Assembly (NCBI GenBank): GCA_027422505.1
Contig: JAPQWV010000012.1
Location: 23,699,501 to 23,763,500 of the forward strand
DNA: 64,000 nucleotides
From: Craterostigma plantagineum
Lineage: Eukaryota; Streptophyta; Magnoliopsida; Lamiales; Linderniaceae
Direction of reading: 5' to 3'
Shown here: positions 11,966 through 23,409 of the stretch, in pieces
Layout: each line of letters opens with the position of its first letter
Numbering within the stretch: position 1 is the stretch's first letter
Position numbers and translations under genes: made by a program
Notes under the pieces: model-generated
Seen by the model: the letters and a program-made list of their open reading frames with translations, nothing else
Database searches by the model: none
What the model was told of the DNA's origin: nothing

Positions 11966-12921
11966 CCTCGCAGCAGGTGGCGGCATGGACAACTCAATTC
12001 CATCTTCAGCGGTGGACATCATGTTCACTCGAAGACGGATAATAATGGGTTGCACAGGTAATATACGCATCCACGCCCATACCTGCACAAAATTTAACTT
12101 ATAGAATTAGTATGTGTACGCCTCAAGAAAATTCAATTACACAAAATAACGCACCTGAAGCAACCGCAGAGCTCCACCGATGTTCATCTTCTGACGCTGG
12201 CACGAAGTACATAGCTCTCTGTACAAGAAAGCCAGAACGGCACTGCCCCAGCTGTAAGTGTGCACGGCATCGATGTCTTCGAGCAACGGAAGAAAAGTCA
12301 TGGACGTCGAGCTTCCGCTGGAGTCGGGAAACATCACTGATCCCATGAGTAAAAGCACATATGCACGTGCCGCTGATCTACCTCATAATCGATGTTGTCA
12401 TCGTTGATATGGTTGGCTTCCAACCAGTCGGCAAACTTCCTCAACGACACCTTCGTCCCGCTGTACGCACCCACAACAGGTCTGTAACCAGTCAGCTCCT
12501 CCAGGTAATCGATCCACTGATCCTTTGTCTTATTGTGGATGACCGAATGACCATCGACGGGGAGTCCCTGCAGAACACCGACGTCCTCCAGTGTAACGGT
12601 CGTCTCACCCACATGCAAGTGGAATGTGTGCGTCTCCTTCCTCCACCTCTCTACAAGAGCCGTAATCAAGTGTGGATCTAACTTCTGAGATCCACAACTA
12701 TAGACACCGTAAAACGACATCGTATCTAACTTCTCCAGCATACGACCGTGCAACCGCACCGATCGTGAAAGCTTACCCCACACAACACTTTCCAAACCCC
12801 TAATGGTCAAAGGAGTGTCTAGGGCACCATCAGAGTTGGATAGTACATCGTTACAACGATGACTATCCTGAAATATCAACAGAGAGCGGTCTATCGAACC
12901 GTAATATTCGTACGTATCCAT
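11966..12921 (-). pseudogene. Plant mobile domain (PMD/MAIN-like) gene remnant
   Basis: The minus strand from 12921 encodes 195 residues typical of the plant mobile domain, with blocks MSFYGVYSCGSQKLDPHLI, LVERWRKETHTFHL and VTLEDVGVLQGLPVDG. The domain occurs in MAIN-type nuclear proteins and in many Mutator-like transposons. A one-base shift near 12370 moves the reading into the frame beginning ARAYVLLLMGSVMFPDSSG, which continues to about 12155. There a donor (Q then GTGCGTT) opens an intron. The next exon follows an acceptor at 12085 and encodes VWAWMRILPVQPI, ending with TAG near 11966. The frameshift makes it a likely pseudogene. I see no Mutator transposase beside it, so whether it came from a transposon is undecided. 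Confidence 0.75.
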
Positions 12922-13259
12922 CCTAAATCGAACGTTTACAAGTCAATATCGCCACAATACCAACTAAAACAAACACAATATCAACACATAAAATCAAATA
13001 GGTATTGAAAAGGCGAACCAATCAAGCTAGAAACCCTAATTTCAAAATTAGGTTTCGAAATTAGGGAAAATTCCTAAATCGAATCAATTATCCAAAATTA
13101 ACGTGCTTTTTAAACTGAATTTCATTCATCAATCCAGATGGACACAACGGTACAATAGAGCAATATTCAAAATATTACGACATATTTGACTACTATTGCG
13201 TAAAATCAGATAAAAGTACAGTGTCCGTTCCAAACCCGAAAAAGGAAAAAGAGAAACCC

Positions 13260-13352
13260 CAAAAGGGACTCCCACGAAGGGAGAGAAAAGGCTCCCACGA
13301 GGGGAGAAAAAGGCTCCCACCAGGGGAGAAAAAACTCCTACAAAAGGGGAGA
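13260..13352. repeat. Short minisatellite, about 22-bp unit
   Basis: Four imperfect copies of a GGCTCCCACGAGGGGAGAAAA-like unit lie head to tail. There are no unique spacers, so this is not a CRISPR array. No coding role is apparent. Confidence 0.7.
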
Positions 13353-13420
13353 ACCTCCAAAAGGAGTATCTCCCCCGAGGAGAACCCGCCCGATCCAAAT
13401 GGCCGAGCGGTGGGTGAGCT

Positions 13421-13589
13421 TAAACTTGTGTTTTTGGTATAATATGTGCTATAAATATCGCGGATTGCTATAACACGTTAATTTTGCAACAAACGCAGGC
13501 GAGCCTATTGCAAAATCAGCTTGTTATAGCAATCTAATAAGCAACCCACGATATCTATAGCACATATTATACCAAAAACACAAGTTTAA
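13421..13589. mobile_element. Hairpin-forming MITE-like inverted repeat
   Basis: The left arm (13421-13475) starts TAAACTTGTGTTTTTGG, and the right arm (13522-13589) is its imperfect reverse complement with a few extra bases. A shorter inner pair (ATTTTGCA/TGCAAAAT) extends the stem toward the centre. The transcript would fold into a long hairpin of about 170 nt. I could not define a target duplication, so it may be a MITE or another inverted repeat. Confidence 0.65.
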
Positions 13590-14016
13590 CTCAAGGATTC
13601 GACGAAATTTAACGATACCATCAAAATCAAGATTTAAACAAATTCGGAATTTCGTACACAAACGAAGCTTAATCGACGAAGACGATGAAGAAGGATTGTG
13701 TCACGGTGGTTCGCGGTGGTGTTCGCCGGTGGTGGGTGGCCGGAATCGACGAGGAGGAGGCGAGGAGAAGTAGGGAGGAAGAAGAAGTCGACGCGGGTTT
13801 ATTAAACCCGTCGTCGCGCTCATTAGCAGCGACATCGCGGCGCCCGGTTTATTGGGCCAACACTCGGCCCAATCAAATTTTTTTTTTAAAATCAGGCCCG
13901 CTTTAAGCCCGTTCCGCTTGGTGCAACGTCATCGTCGCGGCAATGAATGCGATTTGCCCTATTTTATAATTTCACTTGCGATAATCCTATTGTCTTAAAT
14001 TTCGAATTAAATTGAA
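13590..14016. other. Intergenic stretch with no supported gene
   Basis: A 73-codon plus-strand frame (13685-13906) is biased to R, E and G and resembles nothing known to me; I do not call it a gene. No RNA gene or repeat is evident. Confidence 0.5.
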
Positions 14017-14025
14017 TTATTTTAA

Positions 14026-14459
14026 GGGGTTTTTACACATAAGTACCTATTTGGAAAAAAATTTGTAATTTAGTACCCAGTCAGGATTTTTTTATATGTA
14101 GGTACCTAACAGAATAAAGTTTTTGCACATAGGTACCCGATCCCCGAAAGTACACCAAACAACACATTTGGGTACCATATCTCAACACATTTGGGTACCC
14201 TATATAACAGGAAATGGTACGACGTATGTTATATTTAGGTACGCCCTGTGTAACACACAGGCATGCCTGTAGGTACGACGTATCCTAAATTTAGGTACCC
14301 TATATAAACGTGTTATAGTACGCAATATACACACAGGAAGGTACGATATGACTAAAGAAACTGGTAAAATTAAATCGGGTACCTATCTACAAAATTTTCT
14401 GACATGGGTAGTTATCTGTAAAAAAATTTTCCAATTGGGTATTTTTCTATAGATTACCG
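14026..14459. mobile_element. Mutator-like MITE with 9-bp target duplication
   Basis: TTATTTTAA occurs at 14017-14025 and again at 14460-14468, exactly outside the element. The ends are imperfect inverted repeats of about 65 bp: GTACCTATTTGG plus an A-run and GTACCCA on the left, mirrored by the right end. The nine-base duplication is the Mutator hallmark. It sits about 400 bp upstream of the oxidoreductase start codon and may lie in that promoter. Confidence 0.7.
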
Positions 14460-14867
14460 TTATTTTAACTCTTTATATATATAAATATTTTTTATGTTCT
14501 AAATTTTTAAGTTGTATTTTTTTTTTACATCTTTTTTCTAATAAAATATTTGCAATCATTTGTAATTTTTATTTTCTTATCTTTAAAAAATGGTGAACCA
14601 GATCCCGAACAATCTGTAAGAACCGATAGTTTCTGTGAGCCGGCTCCTCGAAAAATAGGCCAGCAACTGGAACCGAAATAAGAACTGGTACGAGGTATCC
14701 TGTCCGAATACCGGCTTCCGTTTGCCGAGCCAGGTCTAGTCTCATTAGTTGTAAGTAGGATTAGTTGTCATCGGCGATTTTTCGTTTATGATTTTGTCAA
14801 AATCGGGTCACCCAATCTTAATTCTAAAACATCTCCCTCTCCAGGAAAAAAACTACTTTGCCGCATA

Positions 14868-17800
14868 ATGAAGCTCGGTTGCCGGCGATTGAAACTCCAC
14901 TGGGATTTCACATCGAAGTTCTCTTTCCCCATTGTGAAGTATGATTATCTTCATTTCACATTCAACAGAAGAAAGTATTCTGCCGTTGCACTATCGAATT
15001 TATCCACCAAGGTAAACTACAGCATAATGTTCTTGGTAATTACTTAAGTTTGATTTTCGTTGGCATACTTTTTCTGGGTGTAAGTAGTCAACTGAGGAAA
15101 CGCTGATAGTTGTGGGTGGTGGAGCTGCGGGGATGTTTGGAGCGATTAGAGCTAAAACCATTGCGCCTCATCTTAATGTTGTAGTGATAGAGAAGGGAAA
15201 GCCACTATCGAAGGTTTGTAATAATATTAAGCAGAAGTTATCTGGTGTAGTGGTTAAGGAGTTGCTATTAATATCACGGAGATTGCTTTTTTTCTTTTTT
15301 CATTTCCTAGTTTTCGAATAGTCGTTTTTTTGGCAGGTGAAGATATCTGGAGGCGGACGGTGTAATGTGACCAGTGGTCATTGCGTTGACAATGTGGTAA
15401 GTGAGGAATAGCTTTTTGGATTATGAAGCATATTACTATTTCGTTGGGTTTTTGGTATTATGATGCACTTTTGTGAAACCCTTTGTTGTGTTTGGACTTG
15501 CTTCCTACGAAAAGCTCCTCTTGTTTCTTCTTGAATTTTGAAGCATTTGCTGAATACACTTCAATTTGGTGAAGTGCAAGCGTAGTTATTCTGTAAGCAA
15601 TGGTTATATTGAATATCAAGATATATTCTGAGAAGTGGTGTATAAAAGTAATCTTGCAATCAACTTCAGAAATTTATTTGGCTATGCTTGTGGTTTTCAG
15701 AATTTTCAGTTAAATACTAATTCGTAAATCTTGTGCAGATTTTATCAAGAAATTATCCAAGAGGTCATAAAGAACTCCGAGGATCGTTCTTCAATATTCA
15801 TGGTCCAACTGACACCATTTCATGGTTTTTGGATCATGGTGTCGAACTAAAGGTCATACCAAATCTCAAATTCTAGATATGTTCATCTCTCTCAAATTTT
15901 TCTTAGTTAGATTTCATGTTTACGTCAGACTGAATTGGATGGAAGAGTTTTCCCTGTCAGCGACAGTTCGTCCACTGTTATCAACTGCCTGATGGACGAA
16001 GCAAAGAAGAGGCAGGGTAACTTATTGCGCCTAATGTTAATTGGTAGCAAGGGATGTTTTTGTTTGGCGTTGAAGAAGCTTAAGATGTTGAGATCTCCTT
16101 TTATTGTGCTACTCAAATTGTAACAAAATAAAGTTTAAACCACTGCCATTTCTTGCCTCATATTGATGCTTAGTGCTTGTAATTCATCAGTCGTGGTGCA
16201 AACTGGGAAGACTGTTACAAGTGTGTCAAGAACTGACAATAGAAAGTTCACCGTGAAAATCGAAAAGCGTACTCTTGATCATGTGGAATATGTTGAAGCA
16301 AATTATGTCATGATTGCTAGTGGCAGCAGTGAGCAGGTAATTCCCTGATTTTTCAGGTGTTGGGGATTATTGACTCTTTTTTGCTTTCTCAAGAAGTTCT
16401 GCTATAAACTATTTCATTTTAATGTGCCAGGGTTATAAGCTTGCTAGGCAACTTGGTCATTCGATTGTGAAGCCTGTACCTAGTTTATTCACATTCAAGA
16501 TCGACGATTTTCAGCTTGTAGAATTATCTGGGGTAATTTTTCTCTTCTGACGGCTGCTTTAGTATTCCAATTTTAAATTAGAGCTATCTCTGTACATAGT
16601 CATTGTTTCATAATCATCAAGATTACTTCTAATTCGATTCCTAGAGGGTCTTCACAGCATGTATATGACGACATAATATCAACACCTCAATGCATATCAT
16701 CAATGGATATGTTACTTTGAGAAGTTTTATTTTAATGAAATTTACTTACTGAAATTGCCAACTATCAGGTTACATTTTCTAAAGTGAGAGCTAAGTTGAA
16801 ACTGGAATCTGTTCAGAAGAGCATACCAGAGCTTACACAGGTCAAATCTCCTATTGACTCCATTTAACGTTTTTAGTACGCATTGGTTGGTGCTTATCTT
16901 GATTTTGAAAATATAGGTTGGTCCGATGCTAGTAACTCACTGGGGATTTAGTGGGCCTGTGATTCTTCGTCTATCTGCTTGGGGAGCAAGACATCTCTCA
17001 GATTGTGATTACAAAGGTAAATTTTACTTCGTTCACTTTTTTCCTCGTTATCTCATCCTATTCAAAGCCGACAAAATGAACTTGAATCCAGGTTCCCTGT
17101 TTGTGGATTTTGTTCCTGACCTTCACATGGAAGCTGTGAAGTCATATCTTAACCACCACAAGAGTAAATTTGCGGTATCTATGTTATTGGATTTTCTGTT
17201 CTACTGCTTCTTCTTATTTTCCAAAGACATGTATATTTTTCTATCAAGAAAATTATTCTCCACTGACAGAACCAGTAGTGTACATTACTAGCACAACCCA
17301 AACAGTGGATAAGAATCATCAAAAGATGAAAATTGCTGCTTGAGTGAGTTGAGGGAGTTGCATCATGTCAGTTTATTATCTTCTGGTAATTCGATACGAT
17401 ATGTGAAAATGCAGCCAAAATTAGGCCTAGATTCATGTATTGAATGGCCTCTCATTATCAAGATATCTTTTTCCCCCCTAAAAGAATGTTTGCCATATCG
17501 TTTGTTTATTGTATTTGAGGGTGAGAAGAGCTGTAGTGTTGGAGTTGCTTTTTGTACGTCCTATATGTTAAAATTTATCCTACCCCCTTTGTAGAAGCGA
17601 AAGGTTTCCAATTCATACCCTCCTGAACTTGGCCTTGTCAAGAGATTCTGGAGATATATCTTAGAACACACGGTTTGTGTTTCATGCCGCTGAACATATT
17701 ATCTTCTGTTCTGCCTATGATGGTTTGTTGCTAACTCCGTTTTCCTTAAAAGGATTTAGATGGAAACCTATTATGGGCTTCAGTATTGAACAGTTCGCTG

Positions 17801-18487
17801 GTATCAATCGCTTCTCATTTGAAGAATTGTTCCTTTAAAGTGAAAGGAAAGGTATTATCATGAGTAGCACTGTGATTGACTCATTTCATTCTGTTTTCTG
17901 CGTTGTATGTATTAACTCGATACTCGTACAGGGTCAGTTCAAGGATGAATTCGTGACTGCAGGCGGCATTCCATTGTCTGAGGTGCGTTCTTCCCCTTCG
18001 CTTTGATCATATATTATTGTTGTAATAATCCCATGTTGTAATTCCTTGCAGATATCCTTGAATACAATGCAGAGCAGAATCCAGCCGCACCTTTTCTTTG
18101 CTGGTGAGGTATTACTGCTACTCCGTGCTATGCAATTTATTATACGCCCATCTTGTAATAATCCTTGCCTAAGTCCAATAATTGTGCTTCTAAGATGAGC
18201 TGATATTTCTTCAGGTACTTAACGTCGATGGTGTAACGGGAGGCTTCAATTTCCAGGTACTAAATACAAGTCATAATCGTCTGTTGTATGGAGCGACATA
18301 TGCATCATCACCTTAGATCCTCGTACGATGTAGTTAGTTTTTCATTATTTTTTTTTAAATTTTCGTGTCATAGAATGCTTGGTCTGGTGGATACATAGCT
18401 GGCACATGTATTGGCAATCTCTCAACAGCTGCGAGGGAGACGGGCGAGGATTCTCTTAAATATCGTATGACGTCAATGGAGATGTGA
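14868..18487 (+). CDS. HI0933/YhiN-family FAD/NAD(P) oxidoreductase, 16 exons
   Basis: Spliced CDS of 1476 nt, 491 residues, with every intron GT-AG. Exons: 14868-15011, 15088-15213, 15337-15396, 15739-15852, 15929-16016, 16191-16336, 16431-16532, 16769-16840, 16917-17016, 17092-17174, 17595-17672, 17753-17851, 17932-17982, 18052-18108, 18215-18256, 18374-18487. The N-terminal ~48 residues are basic and lack acidic residues except D, as in organellar transit peptides. Next come the dinucleotide-binding motif VVGGGAAG and the family signature GGGRCNVTSG. The C-terminal part has [23 protein letters not shown], the FAD-contacting end of the fold. Members are flavoproteins related to bile-acid reductase BaiN; the plant substrate is not known to me. 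All exons keep phase and no lesion was found, so it looks intact. Its 3' flank is interrupted at 18599 by nested transposons. Confidence 0.92.
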
Positions 18488-18598
18488 TCCTATACATACA
18501 TGTTAAGCCATTAAGCTTATATCCTCCTCTTTTATGGTTTGCTACGTATGAGTTAATGCAATCAACCTTCTGTATATCTGAGGAAGTGTATCCACTTG

Positions 18599-19334
18599 TG
18601 TTGAGGAAATGCCACCTCTCGAACGAGGATTCAATGTCAATTAAGTGTATGCTAAAACACATACACACACACACACACTTGGACAGAATTTAACGTGGTC
18701 GGCCGAACTTTGGCCTACGTTTATGGATCAACCGAGTTTCCTTTCTTATTGATCACAACACGAAAGTTGTACACTGCCGTGCCCGCTACAAGTTTCGTGT
18801 TTACACCTCACTGTGATTTTCACTCTATAAGAACTTATGGACGCTCAAAGATCACTACTCGAACTTGAAACACTGATTTATATAGAAGCTGAATCATGAT
18901 TCAAGTGTGAACCACGATCCATCTCGTCTGTTGATTCTATCAGATCGCACGCTCCGTAAGCAGCCATGTGGCCTTGCTTTCGCGCATGACCCAGAATAAA
19001 AGGCATGACGCCTTTATAAGTAAAAACCCGATTTCTTGCGATCCGTCCGATCTTGATCTTAACGGTCCACAATCATTATCCGCATCAACTTGTCTCGATT
19101 AATCCTAGCTGCTGATCAGTTCGTGCGTCATCCATCGGCTCACGTTTAATCTCTGGCCTTTGAATGTGATCCGTCCGATCGCGCGCGAAGCTTGATCCTA
19201 CGGCCGCTGTTCATCGCGACTTCTTCCTTCAGTTATCTTTCTTTTTTCAGCTCTGTTCGAGTCAATTCAAGCGGTCGTCTTCTTTGGCCGTTCCCGGCGA
19301 CCTCCGGCGAGTTTCTGGCTCGCTAACTCCGACA
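18599..19334 (-). repeat. Copia-B 3' LTR
   Basis: Starts TGTTGAGG and ends CTCCGACA. Relative to the other LTR it lacks about 45 bp near 18650, where an (AC)n run is found. The target duplication ACTTG directly precedes it. Confidence 0.88.
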
Positions 19335-20175
19335 AACTCCACCTCGAGACAGCAAACTCGCGATCCCAACTCATGGAATCGTCATAGCAGCCCAAACACG
19401 CCTGCAAATCTCGCCCAAACTTCACAAAACATCAGCATTACCTCTGTTTTCTGTTCTGAGAATCAACTTTACTAGCTTCGAAATCCCTCCAAAGCTCCAC
19501 CTCGATCAATACGCTCTTGCTCGGTTGATCAACCAGCTCCCCTAGGAGCTGTGAGCCTCAAGAGTGAACTTGACGACCCCAAGTAGGATCGAAATTTCCC
19601 ACTTGGAATCAACTCGAACTCTTGAGCCCACTTCCTTCGTTCGGCTCGAAGATCCCTCCATCCTAGCTACTTGAGCAACCTCACAGACTCCTCCTTGGCT
19701 AGAAAACATCTTCTTCTTGCCCTTCCTTGCTTCCAAGACGTCGCCTGCATCAAATCTGCAAAACAACTAACATCAGATTTTTCAGAACCAGTGGTTTTTT
19801 CCCATCTTGGCTTTGAGTTTCCATCGGTTTCTTCCCCAATTCTTGAGCTATTTTCTGCCTCCGAACCTTCCCTGCCATGTGGTCTAGAGGTTTGTTACAA
19901 ATAGCTCCATCTCGGGCTTGGAAAAGTCGTCGCAAGACCTCACCTCCACCAGCCCCAATCTGTAGCATGTTTCAGATTTTCAGCCGCGAGCTCCACTTTT
20001 GGGCCGACTGTTTCTACCTCTTCCCGAGTCTTCTGGGGCAACTCTCGTACACCATTTCAACCACCATATTCCCTAGTTCCTTGATGTGCCTTTTCCTCCA
20101 CAGAACAGCCCTCGAGAACGTAGATACAACGCCTCCTTTTCCCCTGCAGAATCAGCCTCCCCTGCCTTTTGACTA
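19335..20175 (-). other. Copia-B 3' internal remnant, no pol
   Basis: Minus-strand sequence between the protease region and the 3' LTR. After the protease the frame continues a short way (residues like GKRRRCIYVLEG, typical of the segment before integrase), then is broken by stops. No integrase or reverse-transcriptase motif is seen. Small frames here are not supported as genes. Confidence 0.6.
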
Positions 20176-20183
20176 GTATTTTC

Positions 20184-21003
20184 CAAGGTTGTAAGCGTTA
20201 GGCGCTACCTAGGCACCCAAGGGGGGCCTAACGCCTAGGCCGTTTAGGCGGGGCCTAGGCGGTTTGTAGGCGGAAATTATACGGTATATACATTTTTTAT
20301 TATTTATTTCTTATACATCAAATCTGCAAGCATTGTATCAAATTAAAGGTACATCAAATTTATCTAGACATTTTAATAAGTATTCACACAATGCAACTAC
20401 ATAATATTAATACAAAAATAATGTTTTAAAATTGATGCGAGACTAAGATATCCTATTTTTTTAGTTTATATGTATTTATTTAATATTTTAACGACATATA
20501 ATAAGCTCTCTTAGTTAAATAAAACAAAATTCATATGCTTTTAATTTTAATAGATATAGTTTTCGTTGTTATTTAATAACAGTCAACAAACTTATCTATC
20601 TATTTTTCCTTTTCTTTTTATTTCCCAAAGAGCTATCGATCCGTTAATTTAATATTGATATTTTTGCCTTCTTATTCTTGTCCCACACCGGTTAGCTAAC
20701 AGAGAGGAAGCTGAAATATTTGCTATAAATAAACATGTACCTTGTTATTATCATCTACAGCCTTGCCCCTTTATGCGCTGAAAATAGGTTTCATAGTATA
20801 AATATTTCGTGGGCTTCCCAATTATTAATTAATTATGTGGGCTATTGGGCTTTGTAAAACTACTTTGCCCGATTAATCGGCCGATTTGACCGATTAGTGG
20901 CCCGATTAGTCGTGTTACCGATTTTTTGGCCGTATAGGCTATTTCGCCACGGCTGGGCCCGACTAGCGCCTAATTGACGCCTAGACCGATTTTTACAACA
21001 CTG
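20184..21003. mobile_element. hAT-type MITE, 820 bp
   Basis: The 8-bp duplication GTATTTTC lies at 20176-20183 and 21004-21011. The ends are inverted: CAAGGTTGTAAGCGTTAGGCG on the left and, read inward from the right, CAGTGTTGTAAAAATCGG, followed by repeated TAGGCG/CCGATTA-type subterminal motifs. No transposase is encoded. Removing it restores the protease reading through GKI in copia-B. Confidence 0.9.
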
Positions 21004-21011
21004 GTATTTTC

Positions 21012-21744
21012 CCAGCTACAGTTTGGTTGTTAAATCCCCTCCTATCCAAAGCACTAATGGGTATAAGATTCCTCTTAAGTTCAGGAACGTACCTGACATC
21101 CTTGAGGATGCTCAACACCCCATTTGCAAGCCTCGTGCGAATTGAACCATAGCCACTAACCTCGAAGTTTTTTCCATCTCCCACCTTAACTGTTTTTCCT
21201 CTTAGCTCCTTGAAGTCATGCAACCACTCTCTTTTGCAGGTTATATGGAAGCTAGAGCCAGAGTCTAGAATCCATTCTTCACTCCTCTCGAGCTCAAAAA
21301 CAGCTAAGACCTCAGCATACTCAAATCCATCACCATGGATGTTAGCCGAGTTCACACATCCCCCTTTCTGTAGTTTTGGGCAGTTTCTCCTAAAATGCCC
21401 CACTTCATTGCAGTGATAGCACCTCCTAGGCTCAGCTAGCTCGTTCCCCTTGCCTTTATGATCTGGCCTGATTCTGCACATTAAGCAGCTCGGCAGCAGA
21501 ATGTGGTTCAGCTGCAATCCTTTGTGGAATTCTGGTATTTAGCTGCTTAGTACTCAATGCAGACATCACATTTTCCATGCTTAGCTTCTCCCTTCCATAG
21601 AGAAGAGCCTCCTTGAAGTAATAGGCTTTTTGGCAAGGAACACAGCAGTAAAAGATCCTGATCCTCGTCCTTGATTTCCTCACCAATATTTTGCAAATCA
21701 AGAACTAATTTCTGGAACAGATTTACTTGGTCTTCAGTGGCTGC
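21012..21744 (-). pseudogene. Copia-B gag C-terminus, zinc knuckle and protease
   Basis: On the minus strand the frame resumes after the gypsy insertion with ATEDQVNLFQKLVLDLQNIG and DEDQDLLLLCSLPKS, standard copia Gag. A frameshift near 21650 is followed by the nucleic-acid-binding zinc knuckle CYHCNEVGHFRRNC (near 21420) and then the aspartic protease core WILDSGSSFHIT (near 21270) with downstream VRYVPELKRNLIPISAL. Gag packages RNA and the protease matures it. Frameshifts and the two insertions make it non-functional. The usual integrase does not follow. Confidence 0.88.
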
Positions 21745-23183
21745 TGATAAACGCATTTTAGTGCGTTTATCGTAGTACTTTATTGGGGTATAACATAGTT
21801 TTAGCAATCACTTTGTGCATTTATTCAACATATTTACACTTATTTTGATATTAAAGGAGCTTAGGACGAGTTTCAGGCGAAAAGGAGCGAAAACGAGGCA
21901 AAACGGCGCGGAAAAGGCGAAACTGCCCTCGGTCACGGCCAGACGCATCACACGTCACGGCCGTGACGAGGGACAGAGAGCGAGAGAGCGGGGCGCTGAC
22001 GATGGTCACGGCCGTGACGCATAATGCGTCTGGCCGTGACGCGAGGCAGAATAGTCCGCTAATGAAGGTCACGGCCGTGACATGCAACGCACGTGGCCGT
22101 GACGCAAGGCAGAGAGCATGACTGATGATGGTCACGGCCGTGACACCCTATGCACTTGGCCGTGACGCATGGTTTCGATTTTCTCGCATAGAGTCGGTGA
22201 AGGTCACGGCCGTGACGGCCCATGTCCCAGGCCGTGACCTATGCGAAATTTCTTATAAAGCCCAAATTCGACTCAGAAAGAGGGGACTTCGACCAGATAC
22301 AAATCCTAAACCCTCTAGAGATGAAAAATAGCACGAAAGAACGCAGAATCACGCCCCGGAGCGCAAGAGACGGAGTTCTACGCAAACGTGAACGAAGAAC
22401 AAAGATCTACCCGAGCTTTCAACGATTATGAGTTCTTTTCTCTTAATTTCTATTTCCTTAGTTGTTTTTCCTTCTATTATGCGTAGCTAATTCCCTTCGT
22501 GTTTGGGATTAGATGAACGCTAGGATATTTCGTATTTAAGACTTTCAATTATCATGACTATGTGTTTTGACTATTTATCGTTCTATGAAATTATTTCGTT
22601 GCTTTAATATGTCTATGTGTTAAAGTAATTGTTTGGAAAATCGTTTAGGGCGACAGCTAAATAACGATTAGGCCATTCGTAGAAGATAGGATTCGAGTAT
22701 AGGGCGAAAGCAAATACTCGATCCTCGCCGTTAGTAATTAATGAATTTTAGATCCCCGCGAGCGTTTAGGGCGACAGCAAACTCGCGAGCGGGCAGGAAA
22801 ATTACTGCGATCTAGTCAAAAATCACGTAGGAGCGATAGTTTATTGTCTTAGCCAATAATACCTAGCGGGATTCGAATCCCGAGCACTTTTTCTTATCTG
22901 AAAGCTTCGTATCAGTTTAACGTGTTCTTTGAATTTCTAGTCGATTTAGGGGTAAGTGTTAGGTTAAGTCATCAAAAATCTGCGTATTTTATTTAGGCTA
23001 AATATCGAGTCGATAGGTAATTACTAGTACTTGATTTATTCCTCGTGTTCGATACTCTTCTACTCACTTTACTGCACTACCAACGATAGGTTCACTGCCT
23101 ATCGCATGTCGGTGATAGTAATTAGGTATTCGTTTTAATTATCACTTGTCGCACTTTTCATTCACACACCACGTGTCGATCAA
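21745..23183 (+). repeat. Gypsy 5' LTR
   Basis: 1439 bp with TGAT/ATCA ends. It contains an array of GTCACGGCCGTGAC palindromes (21928-22245). The short frames inside it reflect this array and are not genes. Confidence 0.93.
21928..22245. repeat. Palindrome array in the gypsy 5' LTR
   Basis: About five imperfect units of 60-70 bp, each with a perfect palindrome GTCACGGCCGTGAC followed, after some 14-18 bases, by GGCCGTGACG. TGACG and CGTCA, core sites of TGA-type bZIP factors, are therefore very dense, and the array is rich in CpG. Its position in the upstream part of the LTR would suit a promoter or enhancer role; this is inference. Confidence 0.85.
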
Positions 23184-23189
23184 GTTTTT

Positions 23190-23202
23190 GGCGCCGTTGC
23201 CG
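23190..23202 (+). other. Gypsy primer-binding site
   Basis: TGGCGCCGTTGCC lies a few bases after the LTR end. It complements the 3' end of Asp-tRNA, as in Athila/Tat-type elements. Confidence 0.85.
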
Positions 23203-23409
23203 GGGAGTAAATTGATATTAGGAACACCGTAGTTCGGTAATTTAGCCACTTTTATTTGACGTCTTTATTTGCTATTACTATTTGCGTTAATTGTGTTATT
23301 TGCGTTATTTGTTTCCTGTGTCATTAGTACTATCGTAATCTTTTCGACGTTTTTATTATTCCTTTGCTAATTTTTGTTTTCACGTACTGAAGGTACGAAT
23401 CAGCGGTGA

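Noticed and set aside
13260..13352. Regular short repeats as a possible CRISPR array
   Set aside because: Units abut without unique spacers, and the genome is a plant; it is a minisatellite.
13685..13906. 73-codon frame as a small gene
   Set aside because: Biased R/E/G composition, no homologue recognised, no splice or promoter context that distinguishes it from chance.
22125..22431. Repeated VTAVT peptide frames in the gypsy LTR as a secreted repeat protein
   Set aside because: The repeats are the reading of the GTCACGGCC palindromes and occur in both strands and both LTRs.
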